Position numbers and translations under genes: made by a program
Source: Labedella gwakjiensis
Lineage (GTDB): Bacteria > Actinomycetota > Actinomycetes > Actinomycetales > Microbacteriaceae
NCBI RefSeq assembly: GCF_003014675.1
Contig: NZ_PYAU01000001.1
Span: forward strand, 2,418,001-2,482,000
Direction of reading: 5' to 3'
Length of the DNA stretch: 64,000 bases
The notes under the pieces: model-generated
The model's database searches: none
Seen by the model: only the letters and a program-made list of their open reading frames with translations
Told to the model about the DNA's origin: nothing
Part shown: positions 1 through 8,597 of the stretch, piece after piece
How positions within the stretch are numbered: position 1 is the first letter of the stretch
Layout: the number at the start of each line of letters is the position of its first letter

Positions 1-1
1 C

Positions 2-1231
2 AACGAGCAGTTCCAGCAGAGCCGTCAGTTCTGGAGCCACCTCGTGGAGACGGGTGCCCTCTCCGACCCGTCGAGCTTCATCAACACCGTTCCGCACATG
101 ACCTTCGTCACGGGCGAGCACGACGTGCGGTACCTCAAGAACCGCTACGAGGCGCTCAAGGACCAGCCGCTCTTCGGTGGCATCGAGTTCTCGGACGACA
201 GCCGGCGCATCGCGAAGTGGGCTCCGCTCCTCATGGAGGGTCGTCGTCAGGGAGTTCCCTTCGCGGCCACCCGCATCGAGGCGGGCACGGACGTCGACTT
301 CGGCTCCCTCACCCGGCAGTTGTTCGCCGGGGCGATCGAGTCGGGCGCGAAGCTGCGCCTGAATCACGAGGTGAAGAGCCTCAAGAAGCTGAAGGACGGC
401 ACCTGGCGCGTCGGCTACCGTCGCGTGGTCGGTCACGCTCCCGGCCACCTCGACGCGCGGTTCGTGTTCGTGGGCGCCGGCGGCTGGGCCCTCAAGCTGC
501 TCCAGAAGGCGGGCATCCCCGAGATCGACGGCTACGGCGTCTTCCCGATCTCCGGACAGTTCCTGCGCACAGACGATCCCAAGGTCGTCGCGAAGCACCA
601 GGCCAAGGTGTACAGCCAGGCCGCCGTCGGTGCGCCGCCCATGTCGGTGCCCCACCTCGACACGCGCGTGGTCGACGGCAAGCCGAGCCTGCTCTTCGGC
701 CCGTACGCCGGGTTCAGCCCCAAGTTCCTGAAGAACGGCTCGTTCCTCGACATCGTCACCCAGGTGCGCCCGAAGAACCTGTTCCCGATGCTCGCCGTCG
801 CACGCGACAACCCGGGACTCATCAAGTACCTCGTGGGCGAGCTGCTCGCCTCGCGCAGCAAGAAGATCGCCGCGCTGCGTGCGTTCATGCCCACGGCCGA
901 CGGTTCCGACTGGCACATGATCACGGCCGGCCAGCGCGCGCAGGTCATGAAGAAGGACGCGAAGAAGGGCGGAGTGCTGCAGTTCGGCACCGAGGTCATC
1001 GCGGCGGGCGACGGCACCATCGCCGGCCTCCTCGGCGCGTCGCCGGGTGCCTCTACCGCTGTTCCGATCATGCTCGACGTCCTGAAGACGTGCTTCCCGC
1101 GCAAGGTCGACGACTGGGAGCCCGAGCTGCGGAAGATGATCCCCAGCTACGGCACGACGCTCAACGACAAGCCGGAGCTCGCCGACGAGGTCCTCACCCG
1201 CACGGCGGGCGTCCTCGGCATCGCGCGCTGA
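2..1231 (+). CDS. mqo: Malate:quinone oxidoreductase, 5'-truncated by window edge
   Basis: The reading frame is open from base 2 and begins outside the window, so only the C-terminal 409 residues are present. Mqo is a membrane-associated FAD enzyme that oxidises malate to oxaloacetate and passes electrons to quinone, in the TCA cycle. Recognisable family stretches are SFINTVPHMTF near the visible start, then FVGAGGWALKLLQ and PISGQFLR in the middle, and LLGASPGASTAVPIMLDVL near the C-terminus. The N-terminal FAD-binding glycine motif lies outside the window. Thymidine kinase follows after only 4 bases, so the two are probably cotranscribed. Identity is confident from overall sequence character. 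Confidence 0.95.
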   Translation, partial: NEQFQQSRQFWSHLVETGALSDPSSFINTVPHMTFVTGEHDVRYLKNRYEALKDQPLFGGIEFSDDSRRIAKWAPLLMEGRRQGVPFAATRIEAGTDVDFGSLTRQLFAGAIESGAKLRLNHEVKSLKKLKDGTWRVGYRRVVGHAPGHLDARFVFVGAGGWALKLLQKAGIPEIDGYGVFPISGQFLRTDDPKVVAKHQAKVYSQAAVGAPPMSVPHLDTRVVDGKPSLLFGPYAGFSPKFLKNGSFLDIVTQVRPKNLFPMLAVARDNPGLIKYLVGELLASRSKKIAALRAFMPTADGSDWHMITAGQRAQVMKKDAKKGGVLQFGTEVIAAGDGTIAGLLGASPGASTAVPIMLDVLKTCFPRKVDDWEPELRKMIPSYGTTLNDKPELADEVLTRTAGVLGIAR

Positions 1232-1235
1232 GTCG

Positions 1236-1856
1236 ATGCCCAAGCTCTACTTCCGCTACGGGGCGATGAACTCCGGCAAGAGCACGGCGCTCCTGCAGGC
1301 GGCGTACAACTACGAGGAGCGCGGGCAGCGGGTGCTCCTCGCAAAGCCCGCCGTGGACACGAAGGGCAACCGCTCGATCGAGTCGCGCCTCGGCGTGAGC
1401 CGCGAGGTCGACTACGTGATCGAGCCGGGGGAGGACACCCTCGCGCAGTTCCAGCGGCACCGGCGCGAGTCGGTGGAGCGCGACGGCGTCGACGTGAGCT
1501 GCCTGCTCGTCGACGAGGCCCAGTTCCTCGAGAGCGCCCAGGTGGACGGCCTCCTGCGCGTCGCCCTCCTCGAGGGCGTGCCCGTGCTTGCCTACGGGAT
1601 CCGGACCGACTTCCTCACGGAGGCGTTCCCGGGGTCCCGTCGCCTCCTCGAGGTCGCGCACTCGCTCGAGGAGCTCAAGACCATCTGCCGCTGCGGTCGC
1701 AAGGCGCTGTTCAACGGCCGCAAGGTGGGGGACAGGTTCGTGTTCGACGGCGACCAGGTGGCCATCGACGGCGAGGAGGTCACCTACGAGTCGCTGTGCG
1801 GCGTCTGCTACCTGGAGGAGTCCGGAGGCGTCATCGGCGCCACCTCACCCCGCTGA
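1236..1856 (+). CDS. tdk: Thymidine kinase, type II
   Basis: This 206-residue protein phosphorylates thymidine to dTMP in the salvage pathway. The P-loop GAMNSGKST lies at about residues 9-17, and the Walker B-type LLVDEAQFL lies near residue 90. Two cysteine pairs (CRCG near 150 and CGVC near 188) match the structural zinc site of type II kinases. Length is normal for the family. The ATG lies 4 bases after the mqo stop with no strong ribosome site of its own, suggesting translational coupling. The next genes are on the opposite strand. Confidence 0.95.
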   Translation: MPKLYFRYGAMNSGKSTALLQAAYNYEERGQRVLLAKPAVDTKGNRSIESRLGVSREVDYVIEPGEDTLAQFQRHRRESVERDGVDVSCLLVDEAQFLESAQVDGLLRVALLEGVPVLAYGIRTDFLTEAFPGSRRLLEVAHSLEELKTICRCGRKALFNGRKVGDRFVFDGDQVAIDGEEVTYESLCGVCYLEESGGVIGATSPR

Positions 1857-1863
1857 TCGGGAC

Positions 1864-2358
1864 TCAGCGACGGTTGGAGCGCCGTCGCAGGGCCAGTCGG
1901 AGCGTCGTGACCACGAGGGCGCCGATCGTGGCTCCCGCGGTGTTCGCGAGCACGTCGAGCGGGGTCGCGAAGCGTTCGGGGAGGAGCATCGCCTGCCCGA
2001 ACTCGATGGCGAGCGACAGCGCGAGCCCGATGATCGGCACGAGCCACCATTCCCAGCGGGGCAGGAGCAGCGCGATGAGCACACCGACGGGGACGAACAT
2101 CACGATGTTCGCGCCGAACTCCAGGTGGGCGTAGTCGACCCAGGCGGGTGCTCCCGCGGCGGCGAGCCGCTCGAGGATCGACCGGAGGAGGCTGTGCACT
2201 CCCCGGTCCACCGGGACCGGCCAGTAGCCGATCGTGAAGACCGCAGCCATGACGGCGGCCGCGAGGACCCGGACGACGATCCGCGCCGTCCGTGATCGTT
2301 CCGGCCCCGGGGCCGGGCCCCTGAGTGCTTCGCGCCTCGCCGAACGGTCGGGCGTCAC
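1864..2358 (-). CDS. VanZ-like family membrane protein (second of a tandem pair)
   Basis: A 164-residue protein is predicted from a GTG at 2358 that overlaps the TGA of the upstream gene (GTGA, 4 bp). This start was preferred over longer in-frame extensions, which run antisense through the neighbour. VanZ-like features are four hydrophobic segments, FGANIVMFVPVGVL in the centre, EFGQAMLLPERFATPLDVLANTAGA near the C-terminus (shown in part), and a basic tail. VanZ domains occur in teicoplanin-resistance and many unrelated membrane proteins, and their biochemical role is not established. It closely resembles the adjacent gene, so the pair looks like a tandem duplication. Confidence 0.85.
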   Translation of the reverse strand: MTPDRSARREALRGPAPGPERSRTARIVVRVLAAAVMAAVFTIGYWPVPVDRGVHSLLRSILERLAAAGAPAWVDYAHLEFGANIVMFVPVGVLIALLLPRWEWWLVPIIGLALSLAIEFGQAMLLPERFATPLDVLANTAGATIGALVVTTLRLALRRRSNRR

Positions 2359-2810
2359 GCGGGCTCCGGGCGGGCCGTCCGCGGGCGACCGCCCTTGAGG
2401 CGTCGGCGTCCGCCGAGGAGGCTGAGGGCGCCGCCGATGAGGGCTCCGGCCGTGTTGGCGACCAGGTCGGAGACGGTCGGGAAGCGTTCCGGCAGGAACG
2501 CCGCCTGGAGGAACTCGATGAGGAGGGTGAACGCGAGTCCGAGCACGACCGTCCACGGCCACATCCAGCGGGGGAGGCTCAGCGCGAGGAACAGGCCGAA
2601 CGGCACGAACATCACGATGTTGGCGGTGAATTCGACGGCCTCGAACGTGATCGCCGTGGGCATCCCGATCGTGTACAGCCAGTCGACGATCGCGCGGGCG
2701 AGCGGTGTTCCGTTACCGTCGTCGGGGTTCGGCCACAGTGTGAGGGCGAGGATCGCGAGGGTCGTGACGGCCAGCAGGATGTTCGGGAGGCGTCGCGACA
2801 TGCCCTCCAT
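2355..2810 (-). CDS. VanZ-like family membrane protein (first of a tandem pair)
   Basis: A 151-residue protein starts at an ATG (MEGMSRRLPN; a second ATG at codon 4 is possible). It has four membrane segments and the VanZ landmarks FTANIVMFVPFGLFLALSL and IEFLQAAFLPERFPTVSDL, the latter followed by VANTAGALIGG. The same landmarks appear in the same order in the overlapping downstream gene. Function is unknown beyond membership of the VanZ-like family. The pair lies upstream of and opposite to tRNA-Pro, so it is expressed as a two-gene unit running away from the tRNA. Confidence 0.87.
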   Translation of the reverse strand: MEGMSRRLPNILLAVTTLAILALTLWPNPDDGNGTPLARAIVDWLYTIGMPTAITFEAVEFTANIVMFVPFGLFLALSLPRWMWPWTVVLGLAFTLLIEFLQAAFLPERFPTVSDLVANTAGALIGGALSLLGGRRRLKGGRPRTARPEPA

Positions 2811-2869
2811 TATCGCTGTGTCTCGGAGGCCCCGATTGTCGGGTATCCTGGGTGAGGCCTTCGGGCCAT

Positions 2870-2946
<77 letters not shown>

Positions 2947-2950
2947 TCCG

Positions 2951-2982
2951 GGCCCGGATCCACACGTGGATCCGGGCCTTTC
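2951..2982 (+). terminator. Rho-independent terminator after tRNA-Pro
   Basis: A 13-bp perfect stem has arms at 2951-2963 and 2966-2978 (GGCCCGGATCCAC and its complement), followed by TTTCT. It begins 4 bases after the encoded CCA, as expected for termination of a tRNA transcript. No gene is seen between here and 3099. Confidence 0.85.
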
Positions 2983-3099
2983 TGGTTCCTGCCGATGTAC
3001 CAGGACCTGTCGAACGCACCGGTTCGATGCCGCGTCCGAGAGTTCCTCGACCACGGTCACCGGACTCGCGGATCGTCACGGTACCGGTTCGAGCGGGCG

Positions 3100-3639
3100 T
3101 CAGGAGTTCGGTAGCTGACTGCCGATCAGGGTGAACCCGAGCAGTACCGCGGCGAAGAAGACCGCCGTCGCCATGGAGAAGGCGGGGAACCACTGCGCTC
3201 GGGTCCGGTGCCACACGAGCACCCCGGCGAACCCATCGAGGACCGGGGCTCCGACCGGCGCGATGGCGAGGATCCAGAGGACGGGGCCCGAGATCGAGAG
3301 GGGGATGCATCGGCCGGCGTCCACCCCTCGGAGAACAGAGGCCCAGTCATCGGCGGCCGACGCGATCGGCCAGAAGGCGGTGAGGGCAGAGACGATCAGG
3401 GCGATCACGGCGATCAGGACATACTCGTCGCGAGGGGTGGGAGCACTCCCCGATCTCGTGCGCCAGAGCATGACGAGAAGGACCGCGCCCACGGCGACCA
3501 ACGCCGTCGAGAAAGCCGTAGCCGTCAGGGTGTCATTGCTCAGTCCCGGGCACGACACGAGGGAGTCGAGCCGCGCCAGGAGCGGTAATCCGGCTGCGGA
3601 GATCACGAGGACCGCGAGGACGCAGAGTGCTTTCCGCAT
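3100..3639 (-). CDS. Hypothetical small multi-pass membrane protein
   Basis: I do not recognise this 179-residue protein. It has about five hydrophobic segments: an N-terminal ALCVLAVLVISAAGLPLLA stretch, then segments near residues 40-60, 75-95, 120-145 and 155-175. Two cysteines lie in the predicted outer loops. The ATG at 3639 was chosen because GACGGA lies 6 bases upstream; an ATG at 3645 in the same frame is the alternative. It follows the membrane-protein gene at 3651-4223 by about a dozen bases, so the two form an operon. Similar lone membrane-protein pairs are common in actinobacteria without assigned function. Confidence 0.7.
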   Translation of the reverse strand: MRKALCVLAVLVISAAGLPLLARLDSLVSCPGLSNDTLTATAFSTALVAVGAVLLVMLWRTRSGSAPTPRDEYVLIAVIALIVSALTAFWPIASAADDWASVLRGVDAGRCIPLSISGPVLWILAIAPVGAPVLDGFAGVLVWHRTRAQWFPAFSMATAVFFAAVLLGFTLIGSQLPNS

Positions 3640-3650
3640 GTTCATTCCGT

Positions 3651-4223
3651 CTACGGCAGTCGTTGCGCGATCAGTACCACGATGGAGACGCTGGTGATGG
3701 CCGGGGCGAGGAGCGCGGCTCCCCACAGAGGCAGGCTTCGGGATCGTGCCGCGAAGCGTCGAGCGACGAGTCCGAAGCTCAACGCGCCGACGTACGAGCC
3801 CATCGTGATCCACGGCAGCACGTCAAGCGCGTCGCTTGCGAGGATCTGTCGCGGTGTGTAGTCGGGCGCGCTCCCCCAACTCCACCAGGTCATCACCAGC
3901 GAAAGGATCGAGGCAACCCCCAGGAGGGCCAATCCGCACCCGGGGCCCCATGTCGGCACGATCGATCGGCCGGACCGGTCGACGAGTGCTGAACTGATCG
4001 CGAGTGCGGCCGCCGTGCCCCCGAGGATGGCGGCGGTCACGAGAGCGTGGCGGTTCATCATCCACTCGTCGCCACGGAGAATCGATTCATAGAGGGGATG
4101 GACGACGTTCATCACCACGACGATCAACGGGATGCTCACGACGGACACGATCAACGCGAGCACATGGGACAGGATCAGGAGGATGAGGCGAGGACGCACC
4201 CTCGGTGATGCAACGAAGGTCAC
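3651..4223 (-). CDS. Hypothetical membrane protein
   Basis: This 190-residue protein is not recognised. It has four predicted membrane segments: LILLILSHVLALIVSVVSIP near the N-terminus, ALVTAAILGGTAAALAIS, a central GLALLGVASILSLVMTWW segment, and a C-terminal LLAPAITSVSIVVLIAQ. The start is a GTG preceded by a GGCGGAGA stretch. It is cotranscribed with the following membrane protein. The N-terminal third resembles the short membrane-anchored proteins that accompany many Gram-positive operons, but no catalytic motif is visible. Confidence 0.7.
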   Translation of the reverse strand: MTFVASPRVRPRLILLILSHVLALIVSVVSIPLIVVVMNVVHPLYESILRGDEWMMNRHALVTAAILGGTAAALAISSALVDRSGRSIVPTWGPGCGLALLGVASILSLVMTWWSWGSAPDYTPRQILASDALDVLPWITMGSYVGALSFGLVARRFAARSRSLPLWGAALLAPAITSVSIVVLIAQRLP

Positions 4224-4255
4224 TCTCCGCCCCCGTCAACCTCGCCGCCCCACTA

Positions 4256-4313
4256 CCCCAAAAAGATGGCGATACGGCCCGAAATTTCGTGCTGTATCGC
4301 CATCTTTTTGGGG
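4256..4313. repeat. 58-bp intergenic palindrome, family copy 1
   Basis: A 58-bp near-perfect palindrome is centred between 4284 and 4285, with arms CCCCAAAAAGATGGCGATAC and the complementary GTATCGCCATCTTTTTGGGG and a GAAATTTC centre. The only mispairs are a G-T wobble and one C/T mismatch. The A and T runs next to the G/C-rich arm allow it to act as an intrinsic terminator in either direction. It sits 5 bp past the stop of the metallophosphoesterase gene. The same arms recur at 21934-21987 and 50693-50750. Confidence 0.9.
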
Positions 4314-4318
4314 TGTTG

Positions 4319-5299
4319 TCAGCGCTCGGCGGGCACGAGGGTAAGGAGCGTGGCCTCGGGGAGGCAGGCGAACCGCACGGGGGCGTAGATCGATGTGCCG
4401 AGGCCCGCTGAGACGTGCAGGTGGGCGCTCCGGTAGGCGTGGCGCCAGACGCTCAGTCCCTTCACCTGACGGCGGGGGATGTCGCAGTTCGTCACGAGCG
4501 CTCCGAAGAACGGAACACACACCTGGCCTCCGTGGGTGTGACCGGCCAGGATGAGGTCGGCGCCGTGTGTCACGAACGACGCGAGCACGCGGCGGTAGGG
4601 CGCGTGGGCGACGCCGACCGTCACGGTGCGCTCAGCATCCGTGGCGTCCTCATCGAGGGTCTCCTCATCCTGCTGGGAGTCGATGAGGCCCGTGAGCCGG
4701 TCCAGACGGTCGCGTCCGATGTGGGGGTCGTCGACGCCGAAGAAATCGAGGCGGGTGCCCTTGATCGTGAGGGAACCGACCGCGTTGTTGAGACCGATCC
4801 AGCCGAGGCCGTCGCGGAAGAAGCGCTCGAGCCGAGCCGTGTCGAGGTCGGCGGGGGTGTCCTTCACTCCGCCCGAATGACGGATGAGGTACCGGAGCCA
4901 GTTCTTGCGGAGTGGTCCGTGGTAGTCGTTCGAGCCGTTGACGTAGACGCCCGGGATGTTCTCGTACCCCGCGAACGCGGCCTCGATCCCGTCGATGCCC
5001 TCTTCGTGACCGAGGTTGTCGCCCGTGTCGACGACGAGGTCGGGTCGCAGCTGCGCAAGCGAACGCACCCACGACTGCTTGTCCCGCTGCCAGGGGGCCA
5101 TGTGCAGGTCGGAGACGTGGAGCACGCGGATCGGCTCGGCACCTGCGGGGAGCACCGGCACGGTCACTCGACGGAGGGTGAACATCTTCCGCTCGACGAG
5201 GGAGCCCCACGCGAACGCGAGTGCGCCCGCAAGCGCCGTGGCGCCCAGCACGATGCCGGGCGCCACGATGCCGCGGGGGAGGCGCGAACTCACCCGCAA
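4319..5299 (-). CDS. Membrane-anchored metallophosphoesterase
   Basis: This 326-residue protein has an N-terminal membrane segment (about residues 13-32) and a calcineurin-like phosphoesterase domain. Metal-binding motifs appear in order: HVSDLH at about 61-66, DTGDN at 91-95, GSND at 122-125 in place of the more common GNHD, and GHTHGG near 255. The family hydrolyses phosphate esters with a two-metal centre; the substrate is unknown. Its first 10 bases overlap the end of the penicillin-binding protein gene, so translation is coupled. The same pair order (ponA2 then a metallophosphoesterase) is known in mycobacteria (Rv3682-Rv3683), suggesting a cell-envelope role. Confidence 0.88.
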   Translation of the reverse strand: MRVSSRLPRGIVAPGIVLGATALAGALAFAWGSLVERKMFTLRRVTVPVLPAGAEPIRVLHVSDLHMAPWQRDKQSWVRSLAQLRPDLVVDTGDNLGHEEGIDGIEAAFAGYENIPGVYVNGSNDYHGPLRKNWLRYLIRHSGGVKDTPADLDTARLERFFRDGLGWIGLNNAVGSLTIKGTRLDFFGVDDPHIGRDRLDRLTGLIDSQQDEETLDEDATDAERTVTVGVAHAPYRRVLASFVTHGADLILAGHTHGGQVCVPFFGALVTNCDIPRRQVKGLSVWRHAYRSAHLHVSAGLGTSIYAPVRFACLPEATLLTLVPAER

Positions 5300-7800
5300 C
5301 CGATCGTCACGGTGTCGCCCTTGTTGGCGTCCGTGTTGCCTCCGGGTGACTGCGTGGTCACCCGTTTGTCGTCGCCCTCGCAGTTCTTATCGAACTTCGT
5401 GGCGAACCCGGCACCCTCCACCTGTTGCTTGGCTTCCTGTGGCGTTTCGCCGACGACGTCGGGGATGGTCGCACCGTTGCCGCTACTCACGTAGATCGTG
5501 ATCCCCGTACCGACGTTCACGTTGGTGCCACCGGCCGGGTCGGTGCGAGCCACGAGGCCTGCACCTTCCGTCGAGGGCACCGGGTCGGGCGACACGGTGA
5601 CGGAGAAGCCCTTGTCCTCGATGGTGGCCGTGGCCTCCTCGACGGACATGCCCGTCACGTTCGGAACGGAACGCGTGACGACCTTGGTGAGGTTGGGGTC
5701 AGGCGCGGGGAACGCGCCACCCGGGAGGGCCTCGTCGATTCCCGTCATGATCTGCTTCCAGATCCCGAACCGAGCAGAGTTGCCCGCGGTATTGCCGATA
5801 CGGATGTTCGCGAGGTCGACCTTGCCTTCGACGTTGCCCACCCAGAGAGCGACCGCAGCGGAGGTCGATGCCCCGGCCAGCCAGGTGTGCAGACGGTTGT
5901 CCGTCGTTCCTGTCTTACCGATGAGCTGGGTGCCGTCGTAGGGATTTCCGGCCGCTCCCGTACCGCCGTTCATGACACCCTTCAGAGCGTACGCCGCGGT
6001 GTTCGCGACGTTCTCTGGGATGGCCTGCGTGCAGGTGCTCTGCGGCGGCTGGATCTCGGCACCGTCGGGACCGACGATGCGGTCGATCGCGACGGGCGTG
6101 CAGTACTTGCCCTGGGCTGCGATCGCGGCGTACGAGCCGGCGACGTCGATGGGCGCCACCTCGTTCACACCGATGATCGACGTGGGGTAGGCGACGAGCT
6201 CGTCACCGTCTGCACGCTTCATGCCGAGCGACTTGGCGACGTCGCGGATCTCGCAGAGGTCGAGCTGCTCGGCCATGGCGGCGAAGCCCGTGTTGAGGGA
6301 CCGCGCGGTGGCCGACATCACGCTGAGGTTCGAACCCGGGGCATTGCCCGAGTTACGGAACTTGTAGGTGCCGCCGGACTCGGGACACGAACCGGTGAGG
6401 GTGTAGTCACGGATGGTGCCGCGCACGACCTCGTTGACGGAGTGCCCATTCATGAGCCAGTCCACGAGGGTGAAGAGCTTGTAGGTGGATCCCGACTGGA
6501 ACCCACGAGACCCGCCATAGTCGTAGGTGGTGTTGTAGTTCACCGTGGTGAAGTTCGGACCGGTCTGCGTATTGCTGTAGTCCTTCGACTGCGCCATCGC
6601 GAGCACACGGCCGGTGCCCGGCTCGATGGTCGTGGCGGCCGCGCCGATGTCGCCGACGGTGGACGTCTTCGGCACGGTGTTGTGGATGGCCTGCTCACTC
6701 GAGAGCTGCGCCTTCATGTTGAGCGTGGTGTAGATGTCCAGGCCGCCGCGCTTGAGGAGATTGAGGCGGTCGGTGGGGTTCTCACCGAACTCCGGGCTGT
6801 TCCGGATCACGTTGATGACGTAGTCGCAGAAGTACGCGCTGCCGCCGGCCGTCTCGCAGCCGGTCTGCAGCGGCTTGATGTTCGGCTCGACCGGAGCCTT
6901 CGAGGCCTCGTCGTACTGCTCCTGCGTGATCTTGCCGTAGGCGAGCATCGCCTGCAGCGTCACGTTGCGAGCCTTGAGAGTCTTCTCGTAGCCGTTGGCC
7001 GCGCCGTTCGTCTCGCTGTCCGGCTTGTCGATGCGGAGCGAGTTCGGGTTGGTCACCATCGAGACGATCGTGGCGGCCTGCACGAGGCTGGCGTCTTTCG
7101 CGGAGACACCGAAGTAGTACTGCGACGCGGACTCCACGCCGTAGGTCACGCCGCCGAAGTGCGCGATGTTGAGGTAGCCGCGCAGGATCTCGTCCTTCGA
7201 GTACTTCTTCTCGAGGCCGATCGCGTAGCGCATCTCCTTGAGCTTGCGGGCCATGCCCTCGGAGCCGTTCGAGGTGGTGTACGCCGTGGCGCACTCCTCG
7301 CCCTCCTCCAGCGTCTCGGAGTCGCTCACGCAACGCTGGATGAGGGTGTTCTTCACGTACTGCTGGGTGATCGACGATCCACCCTGCACGTTCTGGCCGA
7401 GCGCGTTCGACACGACGGCTCGCGTGGTGCCGATGACATCGACCCCGCCGTGCTCGTAGAAGCGGTTGTCCTCCTTGGCGACGGCCGCGTCCTTGAAGTA
7501 CTGCGAGATGTCGTCCCACTGCACCTCCTGGCGGTTCTGGTCGTAGAACTGCGCCAGCTGGACGGGCGTGGTGCCGTCGCTGTCGTACGCATAGATCGTC
7601 GACTTCTCCATGAGAGGCGTGATCTCGAGGAAGTCGGGGAGGGAGTTGAACACCTTGATGGTGTTGTTCGCTCCCATGCCGGAGAGGGCGAGGGCCGGAG
7701 TGACGGCGGCGGTGACGAGGACACCGGCAGCGACGCTGAGGCCGACGAAGCCGAGGAGGCCCCCGAACACACCTCTAGCCGTACGTTTTTGATGAGGCAT
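5290..7800 (-). CDS. Bifunctional penicillin-binding protein with PASTA domains (PonA2-like)
   Basis: This 836-residue class A PBP polymerises glycan strands and cross-links peptidoglycan on the outer face of the membrane. A basic N-terminus is followed by a membrane anchor (about residues 11-38). The glycosyltransferase (GT51) catalytic glutamate is in KEDNRFYEHGG near residue 110. The transpeptidase has SxxK as STYK near 438, an SLN triad near 500, and KTGTT near 628. Two PASTA repeats occupy about 700-768 and 770-836. It resembles mycobacterial PonA2, which also carries a PASTA end. It shares 10 bp with the metallophosphoesterase gene. Confidence 0.95.
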   Translation of the reverse strand: MPHQKRTARGVFGGLLGFVGLSVAAGVLVTAAVTPALALSGMGANNTIKVFNSLPDFLEITPLMEKSTIYAYDSDGTTPVQLAQFYDQNRQEVQWDDISQYFKDAAVAKEDNRFYEHGGVDVIGTTRAVVSNALGQNVQGGSSITQQYVKNTLIQRCVSDSETLEEGEECATAYTTSNGSEGMARKLKEMRYAIGLEKKYSKDEILRGYLNIAHFGGVTYGVESASQYYFGVSAKDASLVQAATIVSMVTNPNSLRIDKPDSETNGAANGYEKTLKARNVTLQAMLAYGKITQEQYDEASKAPVEPNIKPLQTGCETAGGSAYFCDYVINVIRNSPEFGENPTDRLNLLKRGGLDIYTTLNMKAQLSSEQAIHNTVPKTSTVGDIGAAATTIEPGTGRVLAMAQSKDYSNTQTGPNFTTVNYNTTYDYGGSRGFQSGSTYKLFTLVDWLMNGHSVNEVVRGTIRDYTLTGSCPESGGTYKFRNSGNAPGSNLSVMSATARSLNTGFAAMAEQLDLCEIRDVAKSLGMKRADGDELVAYPTSIIGVNEVAPIDVAGSYAAIAAQGKYCTPVAIDRIVGPDGAEIQPPQSTCTQAIPENVANTAAYALKGVMNGGTGAAGNPYDGTQLIGKTGTTDNRLHTWLAGASTSAAVALWVGNVEGKVDLANIRIGNTAGNSARFGIWKQIMTGIDEALPGGAFPAPDPNLTKVVTRSVPNVTGMSVEEATATIEDKGFSVTVSPDPVPSTEGAGLVARTDPAGGTNVNVGTGITIYVSSGNGATIPDVVGETPQEAKQQVEGAGFATKFDKNCEGDDKRVTTQSPGGNTDANKGDTVTIGCG

Positions 7801-7931
7801 AGGATCGATCGTAAGCGACGATTCTGGAAATGCGCCCTATCACGCGCCCACTCGTGCGCGCGGTAACGGCACGCGAACGGGGGTGTCGCGCCTCACGAAT
7901 CCCTCATCTTCCCCACTTCGAAGGAGCCTCC

Positions 7932-8090
7932 ATGACGCGCTGGGAGTACATCACCACGCCGCTTCTCATCCACAACACCACCGCCATCCTCAACAACTGG
8001 GGGAGCGACGGGTGGGAGCTCGTGCAGATCGTCACCGGCCCGGAGGGCGGCCTCGTCGCCTACCTCAAGCGCGAGATCGGCGCCGCCTGA
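7932..8090 (+). CDS. DUF4177 family small protein
   Basis: A 52-residue protein (starts MTRWEYITTPL, ends LKREIGAA) begins at the ATG that follows GAAGGAGCCTCC. The WEY...NNWGSDGWELVQI pattern is typical of the DUF4177 family, small proteins of unknown function. Its last base is shared with the ATG of the RidA gene (TGATG). A DUF4177-like gene next to a RidA gene is also found in mycobacteria (Rv3678A-Rv3678c), supporting a real, coupled pair. Longer in-frame starts upstream lack a ribosome site. Confidence 0.85.
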   Translation: MTRWEYITTPLLIHNTTAILNNWGSDGWELVQIVTGPEGGLVAYLKREIGAA

Positions 8091-8560
8091 TGGGCGCTGT
8101 CACGGATCGCCTCGCTGAGCTCGGCGTGGTCCTGCCCGATGTCGTCCCCCCACTCGCCGCCTACGTCCCGGCGGTCGTGAGCGGCAACCTCGTCTACACC
8201 TCGGGACAGCTGCCGATGACGGCGGGGGCTCTGCCGGCGACGGGCAAGGTCGGTGAGGGCGACGGACTCGTCTCGCCCGAGGATGCGAAGACCTACGCCC
8301 GCACGTGCGCGCTCAACGCCCTGGCGGCGGCGCAGTCGGTCATCGGCTCGCTCGACCGTGTGACGGCCGTCGTGAAGGTCACGGGCTTCGTCGCCTCGGA
8401 TCAGGCATTCACGGCGCAGGCCGGCGTGATCAACGGTGCGAGCGAGTTCCTCGGCGAGGTCTTCGGCGACGCCGGTATCCACGCCCGTTCGGCGGTGGGT
8501 GTCGCGGTGCTTCCGCTCGACTCGCCCGTCGAGGTGGAGATGATCTTCGCGTTCGCCTGA
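8090..8560 (+). CDS. RidA family deaminase
   Basis: This 156-residue protein belongs to the RidA/YjgF/Rv3678c-like group, which hydrolyses reactive enamine and imine intermediates from amino-acid metabolism. Visible landmarks are VSGNLVYTSGQLPM in the N-terminal half, the ALNALAAAQSVIGSLD helix, and VEVEMIFAFA at the C-terminus, where RidA strands carry the conserved glutamate. The start overlaps the DUF4177 stop by one base. Length is slightly above the usual 130 residues because of an N-terminal helix, as in the longer actinobacterial subgroup. Substrate is not inferable. Confidence 0.85.
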   Translation: MGAVTDRLAELGVVLPDVVPPLAAYVPAVVSGNLVYTSGQLPMTAGALPATGKVGEGDGLVSPEDAKTYARTCALNALAAAQSVIGSLDRVTAVVKVTGFVASDQAFTAQAGVINGASEFLGEVFGDAGIHARSAVGVAVLPLDSPVEVEMIFAFA

Positions 8561-8597
8561 CCCCGTGATCGGTCCGACCACGCGATCGACACGTCAT

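Noticed and set aside
2983-3099. Stretch after the tRNA-Pro terminator
   Set aside because: No attachment site duplication, integrase or RNA gene could be recognised.
5425-7866. 813-codon plus-strand open frame opposite the penicillin-binding protein
   Set aside because: It mirrors the ponA codons; the amino-acid content is unnatural (R, G, D and V-rich), and the minus-strand protein has complete catalytic motifs.
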